A DNA stretch of 64,000 bases from Lacrimispora xylanolytica (GCF_026723765.1 NZ_CP113524.1:4350001-4414000); one strand, 5' to 3'. Shown: positions 32,856-42,599, numbered from the stretch's first letter. Notes: generated by a model from the sequence alone, not told the origin. A program made the numbers and translations.

Positions 32856-34466
32856 TATAAACGCGAAATTTGCGATAAAAATTTCATCTCCCTTATTTAA
32901 CGTTACGGTTTCATTGGTTTCCAGCATCCTGCCGTTTACTGATGTTCCGTTGGTGGAGTTTAAATCACATAACTGATATTCTTCCCCTTCCCGGTCAATT
33001 TTAGCATGAATTCTGCTTATGGTTTCGCTTTCCAGGACATAGTCCACCAATCCCTCCTGTTTTCCAATAAGATATGGAACATAGGATATGGTGATATCCG
33101 GAACTTCTGATCCCACCGCCCTTAGATACCGGGTATTATTATCTGCTGTAGTGTCTGTTAGCAGAACCGTCTGTAAAATTATCTCCTCGTCTTTTTCTTC
33201 CGGCTGGTTAGCTGGCTCTTCATCTTCCTCTAGAAATGCCATCTGCCAATCGTATTCCTTTTCTGGAGCGTAATCCATCTTATCTTTTATGTAACTGTCA
33301 CTTTTTTTATTATCCTTTTTGTAATAGTCCCTGTCGCTATGATTCGTTTTGTAATTGTCCTTAATGTTACTATCCTTAGTGTTACTATCTTTTTTGTTAC
33401 TACCCTTTTTGCTACTGACTTGCTTTATATTGTCCTTCTTATTATCTCTTTTTAAGCTGTCTTTTTTTACACCATTCATCTTATCACTGGAATGATTTTT
33501 ATTATCCCATTTAGTTATATCTGGCTTTGCTCCCGCCTTATTTATATCTCGTGTTTTGTTTGTTTCAATCTCAACAGCTTCTCCCTCTGACGCCCTCTCT
33601 TTGGCTGAATCATTCCTTCCGCCGAAAAAAAGAAGTACTGCCAAAGAAAGGCAGCCTGCACCAAAAGGAACGTACCAGAACTGGAACACTCCGCGAATTC
33701 CTGATACCAGCCACAATATAAGAACCGGAACTGCTATGGCAACTGAAATCAGTAAAAGAACTCTTACCAGGCTGTATTCCGAATTTATCTCAGACTGATT
33801 CTCAGGAATTATTGTTTCGTACCTCTCTTCGTCCTTGACTGCGAGCTGGGGTGATATTACGCCATGGTACTCTTCTTCATCTAATATATGGTTTTTATCC
33901 ATTGAAGCACCATATTTAAGGTCATTTGATTTATTTTCTGTGATTTCAAGAAGGTCATCGATCCCGTAATTGTCTTTCAGACTTTCCTGATAAAGTCCAT
34001 AAGCCATGACCACACATTCCTTGTCCTGATGATTGACCTTGCCCAGAAGATACCTAAGAAGCTCAGTCATCTCCTGAGAAAAGGTTCCCTTTCTTCCAGG
34101 TATGAGGCAAAGAAACACCTTAAAACGCTCAGGGTCCACATATATATATTCCGGATCCAGCAAAATCTGATCTTCCTTTAACAGATATGCTTCCAATCTT
34201 GAAAGGGTGCGGGCAATTCCGCCAATGAGCGTTCTAAGCTCTTCTTCTCCCAGGCTCTTGTACTCCAAAATACGGCTTAAGGACTGCTTCGAGGTAATCT
34301 CATAATAACATGACCGTTGTCCGTCCAGGCTTTTTATATGAAATTCTAAAAGTCCCTCAATGGAGTTTTTTTCCAGCATCTGCGATTCAAATCCTTTATA
34401 TTCTGGTATGTCGGGGTTTATAATCAAATAATTATGCTTCATTTCCCGCCTGTATGTAATTTTCAT
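32847..34466 (-). CDS. Membrane FHA-domain protein, end of pilus locus
   Basis: 539 residues. The N-terminal domain, about 1-180, matches what I recall as DUF6382 in clostridial FHA proteins. Two membrane helices follow (233-255 and 263-282), then a Lys/Asp/Asn-rich repetitive linker (300-397, KKDSNTKDSNIKDN), then a C-terminal FHA domain (463-539) with TISRIHAKI and DLNSTNGTSVNG, the phosphothreonine-binding loops. It may read Ser/Thr phosphorylation at the pilus base; no kinase gene is in the locus. GGAGG precedes the ATG and the gene follows the pseudopilin by one base. Confidence 0.9.
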   Translation of the reverse strand: MKITYRREMKHNYLIINPDIPEYKGFESQMLEKNSIEGLLEFHIKSLDGQRSCYYEITSKQSLSRILEYKSLGEEELRTLIGGIARTLSRLEAYLLKEDQILLDPEYIYVDPERFKVFLCLIPGRKGTFSQEMTELLRYLLGKVNHQDKECVVMAYGLYQESLKDNYGIDDLLEITENKSNDLKYGASMDKNHILDEEEYHGVISPQLAVKDEERYETIIPENQSEINSEYSLVRVLLLISVAIAVPVLILWLVSGIRGVFQFWYVPFGAGCLSLAVLLFFGGRNDSAKERASEGEAVEIETNKTRDINKAGAKPDITKWDNKNHSSDKMNGVKKDSLKRDNKKDNIKQVSSKKGSNKKDSNTKDSNIKDNYKTNHSDRDYYKKDNKKSDSYIKDKMDYAPEKEYDWQMAFLEEDEEPANQPEEKDEEIILQTVLLTDTTADNNTRYLRAVGSEVPDITISYVPYLIGKQEGLVDYVLESETISRIHAKIDREGEEYQLCDLNSTNGTSVNGRMLETNETVTLNKGDEIFIANFAFIFT

Positions 34467-34467
34467 C

Positions 34468-34857
34468 TTATTCCTCCTGCTCCAAAAGAGTGGCCATTCT
34501 TATAAAATTTTCCGGATCATATACGTTTTTCTCCAGGGAAAACTTCCACGTTCCTCCTGCTCCTGAAGCCTTTACCTTTTTTCCGGTTATGGGATTTCCA
34601 GAAAGTTTTAAGTCGAACTCATACCTGTCCCAATAAAACGGTTTTCCTGCCCTTTTTTCTGCCCATGAAATTGCCTCAGCTTCAGGCTCGGACTCATTAT
34701 GCCTAAGTCTTTGGACTGCCTCTGATATGGCCATCGCCCCAACGGTCCTGTCTCTGACATAGTACGCGGTCTGAATTGAAGCCAGCAAAGCCCACAAAAC
34801 AACCGCCATGACAATGGCAGCTTCCACGGTAAAGCTTCCTGATACCTGACATTTCAT
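34468..34857 (-). CDS. TadE-like pseudopilin
   Basis: 129 residues. A short basic leader, then GSFTVEAAIVMAVVLWALL, a type IV pilin-like N-terminus with Gly before the cut and Glu at position 5. The remainder is a small polar domain. It is a minor pseudopilin of the Tad/Flp system by context and N-terminus. Its start overlaps the stop of the small prepilin peptidase gene (ATGA), implying translational coupling with the enzyme that would process it. Confidence 0.82.
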   Translation of the reverse strand: MKCQVSGSFTVEAAIVMAVVLWALLASIQTAYYVRDRTVGAMAISEAVQRLRHNESEPEAEAISWAEKRAGKPFYWDRYEFDLKLSGNPITGKKVKASGAGGTWKFSLEKNVYDPENFIRMATLLEQEE

Positions 34858-35288
34858 AACATCACCAATCCTATCCAGGCTGGAAGAAGAAACGGTAGAA
34901 ATGGAATGGTGACCTTCTTCACATCGTTTCCCTTTAAGCGAAAAAAGATGTAAATTCCCATGCAGACAAATCCACTTAAGAATACACCGTAAACCAACAG
35001 CTTTAGATTTATTAATAGATTAAGAAACAGACCGCTGACCGTAAAAAACCATCCATCTCCTTCCCCAATGGCTCCATCTGAAATCCGACTGATTCCCACC
35101 ATGAGAAGCCCTATGAGACAGCTTAAGGGTCTGTCACCTATTCCTTGTCCAGAAATTATGATAAATAGAATGCCTGATGTTCCAGCCGCGAACAAAAGCC
35201 AGACACTTATGGTTTTACTTCTTCCATCCTGAAATGCAGAATAGACTAAAAATATGGTAAATACGATTTTACTTATGCCTTCAGGCAT
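34854..35288 (-). CDS. Prepilin peptidase, short A24 form (second of two)
   Basis: 144 residues, mostly membrane. The two aspartates expected for A24 peptidases are in FQDGRSKTIS and GEGDGWFF (GxGD motif). It lacks the N-terminal methylase domain, as in CpaA/TadV. The ATG at 35288 is chosen because AGGAGG lies 7 bases upstream; the frame runs to 35321 into the preceding gene. A different A24 peptidase is encoded at the start of the same locus (42600). Confidence 0.85.
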   Translation of the reverse strand: MPEGISKIVFTIFLVYSAFQDGRSKTISVWLLFAAGTSGILFIIISGQGIGDRPLSCLIGLLMVGISRISDGAIGEGDGWFFTVSGLFLNLLINLKLLVYGVFLSGFVCMGIYIFFRLKGNDVKKVTIPFLPFLLPAWIGLVML

Positions 35289-35299
35289 GTTTAGACCTC

Positions 35300-36223
35300 C
35301 TATTGCGAACAATATGAGCACGCTCCCAAATGGCGCACAGATTCAATGGGAACGGCAGAAACATAGGATATAATTGAAGAACAATTCTTATCCCCATGAT
35401 ACTTTTCTCCTGACGGCATGATATAGACAGGGCTGTTTCCCTCCTTAGAGGGCTGGCATCGGCTACAGGGTTTGTAGGTACTGCCGGATAAGTTTCTCAT
35501 TTGCACCAGTTCACTTCGTGCTATCTGTTCTAAGTTGTTATATAAGTAGTGGCATGTTCTTGACTTGTGGTATCTTGTACTTCCCTTTCCAATATAGACA
35601 ATTTCTTCAGATTCCAATGCCTTAGCCTCCTCCATACCCTTTTTTCCAATCCAGGCCCTGCGCGTGGACCTGGCTGTCATAGGCACGCTTTTTAAGCTAA
35701 ACACCGAAAAAGGCAGCTTGACCCGATAATCCATAATAAGGTCAATGGTTTCCCCGTCCCGAAGAACTGAGGATCTGGCAAAGGAGATTGCTTCCAGGCG
35801 GCTTACATCTGCTTTGTCTTCTACTCTCTTTCTCACATAAAAAAGCACACCTTCTCCTGCAAGACTCTCAAGAATCTCTTTTTGAATCCCTTTTGTATTG
35901 GAGGTGGTTTCCTGCTCGTTCTGTTTTCCATTCTCAAGGAGATAAGCATACTGGCTTAAGTCTTCCCCAGCCTCTTCAAGAGCTGTTTGAACCTGCCGGT
36001 TTATATTCATGATGACCATAGGCATCATCATTATAATCATGAAAAAAACAAATAAAGGAAGTGCCATAGCGGCTTCAATCGTCAGACTGCCCTCCCGCTT
36101 GGAGCTAAAGGCAGATGATAATACCCTTTTTACAGAAGGCCGTCCTTTAGAGACGGGGATTTGTACCTGGAGAGTAACAATTTTTTTATTCTTTTTTCCT
36201 GCTGGCCGCCTGAAAAAGGGCAT
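35300..36223 (-). CDS. Pseudopilin-like protein with duplicated HX4C / CX2C motif
   Basis: 307 residues. A basic cytosolic leader of 45 residues ends in GSLTIEAAMALPLFVFF (pilin-type, membrane helix 50-73). A folded region follows to about 200. The C-terminal 100 residues contain two copies of the same metal-site-like motif: H219-x4-C224 with C253-x2-C256, and H276-x4-C281 with C302-x2-C305. Zinc binding is inferred. The start at 36223 has GGAGG 9 bases upstream; ATG at 36229 is too close. I know no named family for the full architecture. Confidence 0.85.
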   Translation of the reverse strand: MPFFRRPAGKKNKKIVTLQVQIPVSKGRPSVKRVLSSAFSSKREGSLTIEAAMALPLFVFFMIIMMMPMVIMNINRQVQTALEEAGEDLSQYAYLLENGKQNEQETTSNTKGIQKEILESLAGEGVLFYVRKRVEDKADVSRLEAISFARSSVLRDGETIDLIMDYRVKLPFSVFSLKSVPMTARSTRRAWIGKKGMEEAKALESEEIVYIGKGSTRYHKSRTCHYLYNNLEQIARSELVQMRNLSGSTYKPCSRCQPSKEGNSPVYIMPSGEKYHGDKNCSSIISYVSAVPIESVRHLGACSYCSQ

Positions 36224-36242
36224 GATCATCTGCCTCCTTCCT

Positions 36243-38129
36243 TTAATATGCTTTCTCTGTTCTGACATCCAATGGATAATAGGGATTGCTGCCTCCAAAA
36301 AACAGGTGTTTCGCTTTTACATTTCCTTTTATCTCTGCCTGATAGACGCAGTTTTCCATACGAAAATCCCCTTGGCTTTTACATAGGTTCCACTGGATCA
36401 TGTCCATAAGACGATAATTTTGCACCTTCTGATCGGAAAGAAACATTAAAAGCTTTAAGTATCCTGTGTAGTCGATTCCCTTATCTCCTGCCTTACCACC
36501 AGAAGATTTCCCCGTTTTACCTAACTCCAACAAACTGGATAACGTTAAATTCCAGGTTTCCCTTGATTTTATAAAAGCGGTCTTTTTTCCCTCCAGCAGC
36601 ATTTTTACATCTACGATTGCCTCACCCAATGCCCATACTGTCATGATAAAAAATGCGATTACTCCAGTAAGAGGAGCGAGACCAGTGACGCCGGTAATCA
36701 CACTGGCTAACGCGTTGGCTTCCTGCCTTTTCTCGCTGTCTGAAAGGATATGGATCAGGTTCATACCTTCCCGAATTGCTACCAGTTCTGTGACTACCCT
36801 TTTTAAATTATCCTCATCATTTGTTTTTCCGGATATGAGATATTCCAGCTCATACTTAAACTCTTTTTCTTCTTCCGAGCAGAAATTTGTCAGAAACCTG
36901 CTGCAATACTCTTCAAAAACAAGGCGTTCCAGAAGATTAATTGAAGCGCCTTCTAAAGCACTCATAGAAGCAGAAGGAAAGGAATCACTGTTTACCATCC
37001 CTTTGGAAACCTGACTGCCTTCTGGAAGTACAAGGTTTAATAATCCCTGTTCCGCAAATCCTTCTATTTGCTCTAATATTCTCTGTTTCTCAGGGTCCTT
37101 TACGCCATTTGAGTAGGATAGCACCGATATTTGAATCCGGTTCCAGATATCCTCTACAGATCCCCACAGTTCACTAAAATCTGGTCCGGAATCTTCCTCA
37201 TCGTCATACACCCAATTGTCAATAGTATCTTCTACCTCTTCGGCTCTTTCCATGGCCTGCTGGATCACGGTCTTTTGAATATCCATATGCTCTGGAAGCG
37301 CTTCCACCTGGTTTCTTCTAGGCCCATCCTGATTTACATAAGTTTCATAGCTATTTGCTTCCTCTGCCATGGCTTTTTGCATCTCTGGACTGATATTTTT
37401 TGATAGTGCTTCATTTTTACGTTTTGTCTCATCCAGATTCTTTTTTAATTGGTCTGCCCGCTTTCCATATGTGGTGACCAGGGAGGGAATCCGATCCATC
37501 TCTCTTTTTAGTTTCTGGGCGCTCTCTCTAAATCCACTGCCATTATAATTTCCTAACTGCCTTTGGGCCGTCTCCCAGTAATCCTTCTGCGCCCTTAAAC
37601 AGTCATTGATGTCTTCTAACGCCCGTTCCAGACGCACAGCCTCCTTTGTGTGCCCGGAATAAGACTGAGACAGACTTTCAACGGAAGATGCTTCTTTTAA
37701 ATTTTTTAGTAAATCTGCTGCACCGTCAGCATCAGGCATATCCTTTATAATTCCATACTTCATGTAATCAAGAATCTCCTTATCCAGATGGGAGCCGCCA
37801 TCGTCCGTAATCGACACTCGGTCAGATACCTCCGCTGATTCCATCGCCATACCATACCAGCCAGAGCTGTCCATGTATGGTTCCATAAATTGATTCCAGG
37901 AATCTTTTATCTCCTTTTCATCCTTTGCTTCAAGGAGAAACAGACGGTATTGATCCCATGCCTCCCTGTGATATTCACTGAATACGGAATCCATGGCAGA
38001 ATCTGCTGCAAGCTTTAAGTAGCATCTTGCCCCAGCCATACGTGCGGACTCGATTAGTCCGCACATAAGGCTGAAGATGCACAATAGCGCCAGGCTTAAG
38101 AACACTGTGATTTGCCCGCTCTTCTGCAT
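36243..38129 (-). CDS. DUF5702 domain protein of the pilus locus
   Basis: 628 residues. The N-terminus QITVFLSLALLCIFSLMCGLIESAR is a membrane anchor of the kind seen in TadG/TadE-like proteins; the family is DUF5702 as I recall it. A long coiled-coil-prone extracytoplasmic part follows (about 150-300), with another membrane helix near 490 (GVIAFFIMTVWALGEAIVDV). It probably forms part of the pilus assembly or adhesin at the cell surface. Its ATG overlaps the stop of the Flp-like pilin gene (TAATG). Confidence 0.85.
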   Translation of the reverse strand: MQKSGQITVFLSLALLCIFSLMCGLIESARMAGARCYLKLAADSAMDSVFSEYHREAWDQYRLFLLEAKDEKEIKDSWNQFMEPYMDSSGWYGMAMESAEVSDRVSITDDGGSHLDKEILDYMKYGIIKDMPDADGAADLLKNLKEASSVESLSQSYSGHTKEAVRLERALEDINDCLRAQKDYWETAQRQLGNYNGSGFRESAQKLKREMDRIPSLVTTYGKRADQLKKNLDETKRKNEALSKNISPEMQKAMAEEANSYETYVNQDGPRRNQVEALPEHMDIQKTVIQQAMERAEEVEDTIDNWVYDDEEDSGPDFSELWGSVEDIWNRIQISVLSYSNGVKDPEKQRILEQIEGFAEQGLLNLVLPEGSQVSKGMVNSDSFPSASMSALEGASINLLERLVFEEYCSRFLTNFCSEEEKEFKYELEYLISGKTNDEDNLKRVVTELVAIREGMNLIHILSDSEKRQEANALASVITGVTGLAPLTGVIAFFIMTVWALGEAIVDVKMLLEGKKTAFIKSRETWNLTLSSLLELGKTGKSSGGKAGDKGIDYTGYLKLLMFLSDQKVQNYRLMDMIQWNLCKSQGDFRMENCVYQAEIKGNVKAKHLFFGGSNPYYPLDVRTEKAY

Positions 38130-38314
38130 TAGTACACCTCTTTTGACTGATTATCAATTTGCTTAAACGTAAGTTCAAGAAGCGCATTAATCCTGTCCTT
38201 AAAAATAATAACAAGGCCAATTAGTACCACGAGAATTAAGACCACTTCAATTACACCTACGCCGTCTTCTTCTCTTAAAAAATCCAGGAACTGATTCTTA
38301 AGAAATGCTATCAT
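38129..38314 (-). CDS. Flp-like major pilin candidate
   Basis: 61 residues, the size of Flp/Fap pilins. The sequence has EEDGVGVIEVVLILVVLIGL, with Gly before the expected cleavage and Glu five residues on, then a hydrophobic helix and a short charged tail. It is probably processed by one of the two A24 peptidases. GGGGGTGAGAGG precedes the ATG. No second flp copy is seen. Confidence 0.85.
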   Translation of the reverse strand: MIAFLKNQFLDFLREEDGVGVIEVVLILVVLIGLVIIFKDRINALLELTFKQIDNQSKEVY

Positions 38315-38329
38315 CCTCTCACCCCCTTT

Positions 38330-39592
38330 CTAATAAAATGACAGAAATGCCGGAAGCACAATCATGGCCATCACCACTCCCAGCATGAGCAGAAGGGGAA
38401 TTAACAGCTTGGTCCCGGCCTCCTCCCCCAGCTTTTTCGCCAGGTTTTTTCTTTGCTCAAATGCTGATATCATCTCAAGCTCCAGCGACTGGCGAAGTTG
38501 TCTGCTTCCATTTTTCTGACTCTGTTCCAAAAGCGCAGAAAGCTTTAAATATGACTGAAGGCCGCACCGCCTTCCAAACTCGCCAAATGCTCTGCTCTCT
38601 GATACTCCGCTACTAAGCTGGGAGACCGTCTTCATCATCTCTTCGTAAACAGGTCTCACTCCCCTTTTGCCTTCCTTTACACCAGCGTCATAGCCTGCCA
38701 CGATTCGTTCCCAGGAATTTCTTAAAGTAAGGCCCGCGCCAATATAAACCACCAGCTTTGATACGACCTCAGAATAATCCAGCAGAAGCTGCTGCTCCCT
38801 CTTTTTTGCCAGATGCTGTTTATCCGAATTCACCTTTGCATGCAAGAGAAGCGCCATGAATAATCCAAGAAATGGAAACAGGCGGTGGCTGCTATCCTTT
38901 TCTATGGAATAAGTAAGAAGCTGGCCATCATATTCATTGGGTAATCGTAGATAATCTTCTGTTTGCTGTTTTTGATCTTCCTTTTGAGCCCAGGTTAAGA
39001 ATTCTTCCTCCGTCTTCTCCTGCAAGGAACGGTCAGGAGGATATACCATAACTGGAAAGCGATATGTATGTTCATGGACCCCATCGGATACGAGAGCACG
39101 CAGTATGACAGATTCTCCTGTCTCAGCTGCCTGCTGATTATGTACTTTCCCAAGAGAATCTACCAGATCCGGATTGTCCGTTTCCCATCGAATTTTGATT
39201 CCATAGTCACTTAAGCTTGTTTTTAGATTCAAATTCTTTCTTATCTTTAAAAGAGATTCATTTTCCCCAAGCATCTGTTCTTCTAGCTTTGGTTTCATAG
39301 TTTCAAACAGCTTTTTTGCCTCTTCTTCCGAATAGATTCGCTCCCCAACTGGTATTTTAACTGGTATCTTTTTATCAGACCTTTCCTTATCAAGACCTGA
39401 TATTTCCACCTCATACGTAGTTTCCCCCTGCCCAGGTCCTGCTCGTTTTAATTCTTTGCCACTCGCCCCTCCTCTTCCTCCCAAAACAGAAGTAAGCTCT
39501 ATCAGGACATAAAGGAAAATACCTGCTGCCACACAGATGATCTGCGTTTTTGTAATGGCAAGATTCCATTTCCTACAATATTTCTTAAACAT
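38330..39592 (-). CDS. TadC-like type II secretion F protein with long N-terminal extension
   Basis: 420 residues. One membrane helix at 17-35, then about 200 residues outside the F domain (containing VEISGLDKERSDK and a strand-rich region), then the GspF/TadC core from about 268 (DYSEVVSKLVVYIGAGLTLRNSW to LLIPLLLMLGVVMAMIVLPAFL). TadB and TadC form the inner-membrane platform of the pilus. The extension is larger than usual for TadC (about 300 residues). It follows tadB by 9 bases. Confidence 0.85.
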   Translation of the reverse strand: MFKKYCRKWNLAITKTQIICVAAGIFLYVLIELTSVLGGRGGASGKELKRAGPGQGETTYEVEISGLDKERSDKKIPVKIPVGERIYSEEEAKKLFETMKPKLEEQMLGENESLLKIRKNLNLKTSLSDYGIKIRWETDNPDLVDSLGKVHNQQAAETGESVILRALVSDGVHEHTYRFPVMVYPPDRSLQEKTEEEFLTWAQKEDQKQQTEDYLRLPNEYDGQLLTYSIEKDSSHRLFPFLGLFMALLLHAKVNSDKQHLAKKREQQLLLDYSEVVSKLVVYIGAGLTLRNSWERIVAGYDAGVKEGKRGVRPVYEEMMKTVSQLSSGVSESRAFGEFGRRCGLQSYLKLSALLEQSQKNGSRQLRQSLELEMISAFEQRKNLAKKLGEEAGTKLLIPLLLMLGVVMAMIVLPAFLSFY

Positions 39593-39601
39593 GATTTCTC
39601 C

Positions 39602-40495
39602 TTATATTTCAATGCTCATGATCTTCTTTGAGATAAAAAATGCAGATACATACAGCACCATACAGATGGTCATTACAATTCTGCCAATGGCTGTGGTATA
39701 CATCACATGAAAGAACCCAGGTGATGTGATATCAATATAAATCACAATAAAGAAAGGAATCATGTTCATGACCTTTTGCTCGAACTGTTTCGACGCCGAC
39801 ATGGTAAGTATCTCCTGACGGACAGATACCTTGTCCCGGATAACATTAGAGGTATGGCTGATAATGGAAACCAGCTCTCCTCCGCTTCGCTTTGCCGCAC
39901 CAAAGACTTCTGCAAAATTCTTCACATCATCAAGACCACTGCGGGCTGCAAACTCTGACAGAGCCTGTTCCACGGAACGGTTGATCTTTATCTGATTTTC
40001 AATATGCTTAAACTCCCTGGTAATCAGCCCGTTCTCACCAAAAAGCAGAGTCAGCTCTCTTACAGAAGAGGCAAAGGCATTCTCCACAGAGTAGCCTGCA
40101 CTTAAAAATGAGGCTAATAGTAAAATCCCTTCCTTAAATTCAACATTAAGCTGCTGCAGTCTTTTTTCTTTTTCTTCCTTACGTTTTAAGAGAGGATAAA
40201 GGATTCCAAATGGAATCAGAATGAGAAAGACTATAACATTTCGGTAAAAGACATATGCAAAAACGCCAGCCAGAGCCAGCCCCTGTGAGCCATATATGCA
40301 CCACTGGGCAAATGTTAAATCGTAATGATCATAGTTCAACGCCTGCTGCTTTGAGTTTTTCGGTATTTTGAAGGTCACCCACCTTGTTAAGTCTTCCCTG
40401 AACCCTTTTTTTGTTGTCCTCTTTTTTGCTGTCCACGTTTTCATAATCCTCTTCAAACCGGTACAGCGGGTTAAGCCTGATTTCTCCATTTTCAT
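39602..40495 (-). CDS. TadB-like type II secretion F protein
   Basis: Up to 297 residues; the F domain spans LLASFLSAGYSVENAFASSV to the C-terminal helices, with GELVSIISHTSNVIRDK in the conserved cytosolic loop. It is the second platform protein. The open frame overlaps the TadA ATPase gene by 167 bases, unusual in this otherwise tightly spaced operon. The true start may be internal (GTG at 40378 or TTG near 40340), but no good ribosome binding site decides it. Confidence 0.8.
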   Translation of the reverse strand: MKMEKSGLTRCTGLKRIMKTWTAKKRTTKKGFREDLTRWVTFKIPKNSKQQALNYDHYDLTFAQWCIYGSQGLALAGVFAYVFYRNVIVFLILIPFGILYPLLKRKEEKEKRLQQLNVEFKEGILLLASFLSAGYSVENAFASSVRELTLLFGENGLITREFKHIENQIKINRSVEQALSEFAARSGLDDVKNFAEVFGAAKRSGGELVSIISHTSNVIRDKVSVRQEILTMSASKQFEQKVMNMIPFFIVIYIDITSPGFFHVMYTTAIGRIVMTICMVLYVSAFFISKKIMSIEI

Positions 40496-41564
40496 AACCT
40501 GACACCTCCATAATGGACAGGACCCGCCTGCTTTTATCTCGTAATCTCCCCAGGTGTATTAAAATATCAATGGCTGCTGCTATCTGGCTCCTCACTGCCG
40601 GAAGAGGGATATCAGCGCCCATTAGCACCATGGTTTCCAGCCTTGACAACATATCTTTGGGACTGTTTCCATGTCCCGTACTTAAGCTGCCGTCATGCCC
40701 CGTATTCATAGCTGATATCATATCCAAGGCTTCTTTTCCCCTGACCTCTCCGATAATAATCCGGTCGGGATTCATTCGAAGGGAAGCTTTAATTAAATCT
40801 CCAATAGTAATTTCCCCTTCCCCTTCTCCGTTTGCCCCTCTCGTCTCAAGCCTGACCAGATTCTTAATTTGGGTGATCTTAAGCTCAGCCGAATCCTCAA
40901 TGGTCACAATTCTTTCATCCTTTGGAATATAAGATGAGAGAGCATTTAGAAATGTACTTTTCCCGGAGTTGGTTCCACCGCAGACAAAGATGTTATACCC
41001 GGCTTCCACGATTGCCTTTAAAAATTCTGCGGACTCTTTTGTAAGTGAACCATAAGATAAGAGCTTTTCCATGGTGATTGGCTCAGGAAACTTTCGGATG
41101 GTGACTGCAGGTCCGTCCAGGGCAATGGGCGGAAGCACAACATGAACTCTGGAGCCGTCAGAAAGCCTTGCATCGGCAATGGGCCTTGATACATTCACCG
41201 TACGGTTCACCCGGCTCACAATCTGCTGAATGGTATCCTCAAGCTGTTCCTGACTGTCAAAGGTCCTTCCCCACAGCTCCATGGAGCCATTTCTCTCTAC
41301 AAAGACCCGGTCGGCTCCGTTGACCATAATTTCTGTGATATGACGGTCATCAACAAGCTCCTGAAGAGCACCTAAGCGGCGAAAGGAATCAAAAAGCCTG
41401 CACCGAAGCTCTACCTTCTCCTTTAACGGCAGAAAATGCTCCTGCCCATATTCAAGAATCTTTCGGTCTATGATGGCATACAGCTCTTCATCCATAACCT
41501 GCTGCTGTTCATTCAGCTCTCTTACAATCTCCTCCCGCATCCTCTTTCGCATCTCTTCTTCCAT
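40329..41564 (-). CDS. TadA/CpaF-type secretion ATPase
   Basis: 411 residues. Walker A is CGGTNSGKSTFLNAL, the Asp box includes IVTIEDSAELKI, Walker B lies around IIIGEVRGKEALDM, and the His box is NTGHDGSLSTGHGNS. The N-terminal domain has the CpaF pattern (ITEIMVNGADRVFVERNG). A hexameric ATPase that powers pilus assembly. GGGAGG lies 5 bases before the ATG. Confidence 0.95.
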   Translation of the reverse strand: MEEEMRKRMREEIVRELNEQQQVMDEELYAIIDRKILEYGQEHFLPLKEKVELRCRLFDSFRRLGALQELVDDRHITEIMVNGADRVFVERNGSMELWGRTFDSQEQLEDTIQQIVSRVNRTVNVSRPIADARLSDGSRVHVVLPPIALDGPAVTIRKFPEPITMEKLLSYGSLTKESAEFLKAIVEAGYNIFVCGGTNSGKSTFLNALSSYIPKDERIVTIEDSAELKITQIKNLVRLETRGANGEGEGEITIGDLIKASLRMNPDRIIIGEVRGKEALDMISAMNTGHDGSLSTGHGNSPKDMLSRLETMVLMGADIPLPAVRSQIAAAIDILIHLGRLRDKSRRVLSIMEVSGYENGEIRLNPLYRFEEDYENVDSKKEDNKKRVQGRLNKVGDLQNTEKLKAAGVEL

Positions 41565-41575
41565 ACTTCCCTCCC

Positions 41576-42577
41576 TTACGGCTGCTTCCTTAACAGCTGC
41601 CTTGTATAATCTCCCAGCTCACTCCAAAGAAGCTGTTCTAAGTAAGAATCCCTTCGCCCAAAGCTTGAGTGATATGGAAGCTTTAATTTCTCAATTCTTT
41701 TTGTAACAGCCTCGTGGCCGGAGACAGAAAGATACTCCTCAAACTCTTCTATCTTAGCGACTGAAACGCAGTCTTCCTTAACCGGCATATAAATGACGTC
41801 ACAGGCCTCCAGTATTTCTGCTGCTTTTTTACCAAACTGGCCCAGATCCAGGATTATGGTCTCATAGGGACTTTCTCTTGCAATTCTCCTGACCAGGTCA
41901 GCTGCTTCCCCCGCCCCTATCTGGTTTAAATCCTCCGGATACCGGACAGGCGCCACATAATCCAGTTCTCCCCAGGTATAAACAAGAGACCCAAGTCTGA
42001 TCCAGCTGTATTTTTCCTGGCTGTAATAGTAAAATAAATCGGATAAGCCTCCCTTAAATTCCTCACCAATCAACGTTCCAAGGCCGGAGCAATCCTCAAA
42101 GTTTAAGTAAAGGACCTTTAAATCTCTGGATAAAAGCTGACCCATAGTCAGAGAAAAGGAAGTTTTTAAGCACCGGTTAATAGGAGAGTAGATTCCTATC
42201 ACCCTTCCGGTCCTGGATATGACTCTGCCCCCGGCCTCTTCGTCACTGGTTAAATAGGCTTCCATCACATCCCGCATGATGCTGTCTGCCGCCTGATATT
42301 TATAAATTCCCTTTGATGATTCATCAATAGGGCCATTCTCTCCGTCACACAGATAAAATACCTGCCCTGCCGAAAGACCATTCAGTTCCTCCCTGGAAAT
42401 GTCTGACTGTATCAGCAACAGATCAATCTCATGGTCCTTTCCATAGCTCATAAGCCTTTCTAACGTGGTAAAGGCAAGGGCTTTAAAGGGAGCCTGTTTC
42501 CTCTCGTTGATAAAATCTGCAAGCCGCTCCGCATAAAAAAAATCCTCATCATAAACTGCTAAAATACGTTCTGCCAA
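41576..42577 (-). CDS. TadZ/CpaE-like protein
   Basis: 333 residues from a TTG at 42577. It has an N-terminal receiver-like part (LAVYDEDFFYAERLADFI) and a MinD/ParA-like part (RVIGIYSPINRCLKTSFS, YETIILDLGQFGKKAAEIL). The P-loop is not standard (SPINRCLKTSFS), as in other TadZ proteins. It probably positions the pilus machine. TTG is chosen because AAAGGAGG is 7 bases upstream; the frame extends to 42670 but overlaps the peptidase gene. Confidence 0.82.
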   Translation of the reverse strand: MAERILAVYDEDFFYAERLADFINERKQAPFKALAFTTLERLMSYGKDHEIDLLLIQSDISREELNGLSAGQVFYLCDGENGPIDESSKGIYKYQAADSIMRDVMEAYLTSDEEAGGRVISRTGRVIGIYSPINRCLKTSFSLTMGQLLSRDLKVLYLNFEDCSGLGTLIGEEFKGGLSDLFYYYSQEKYSWIRLGSLVYTWGELDYVAPVRYPEDLNQIGAGEAADLVRRIARESPYETIILDLGQFGKKAAEILEACDVIYMPVKEDCVSVAKIEEFEEYLSVSGHEAVTKRIEKLKLPYHSSFGRRDSYLEQLLWSELGDYTRQLLRKQP

Positions 42578-42599
42578 ATAAAATCCTCCTTTGTGACTG

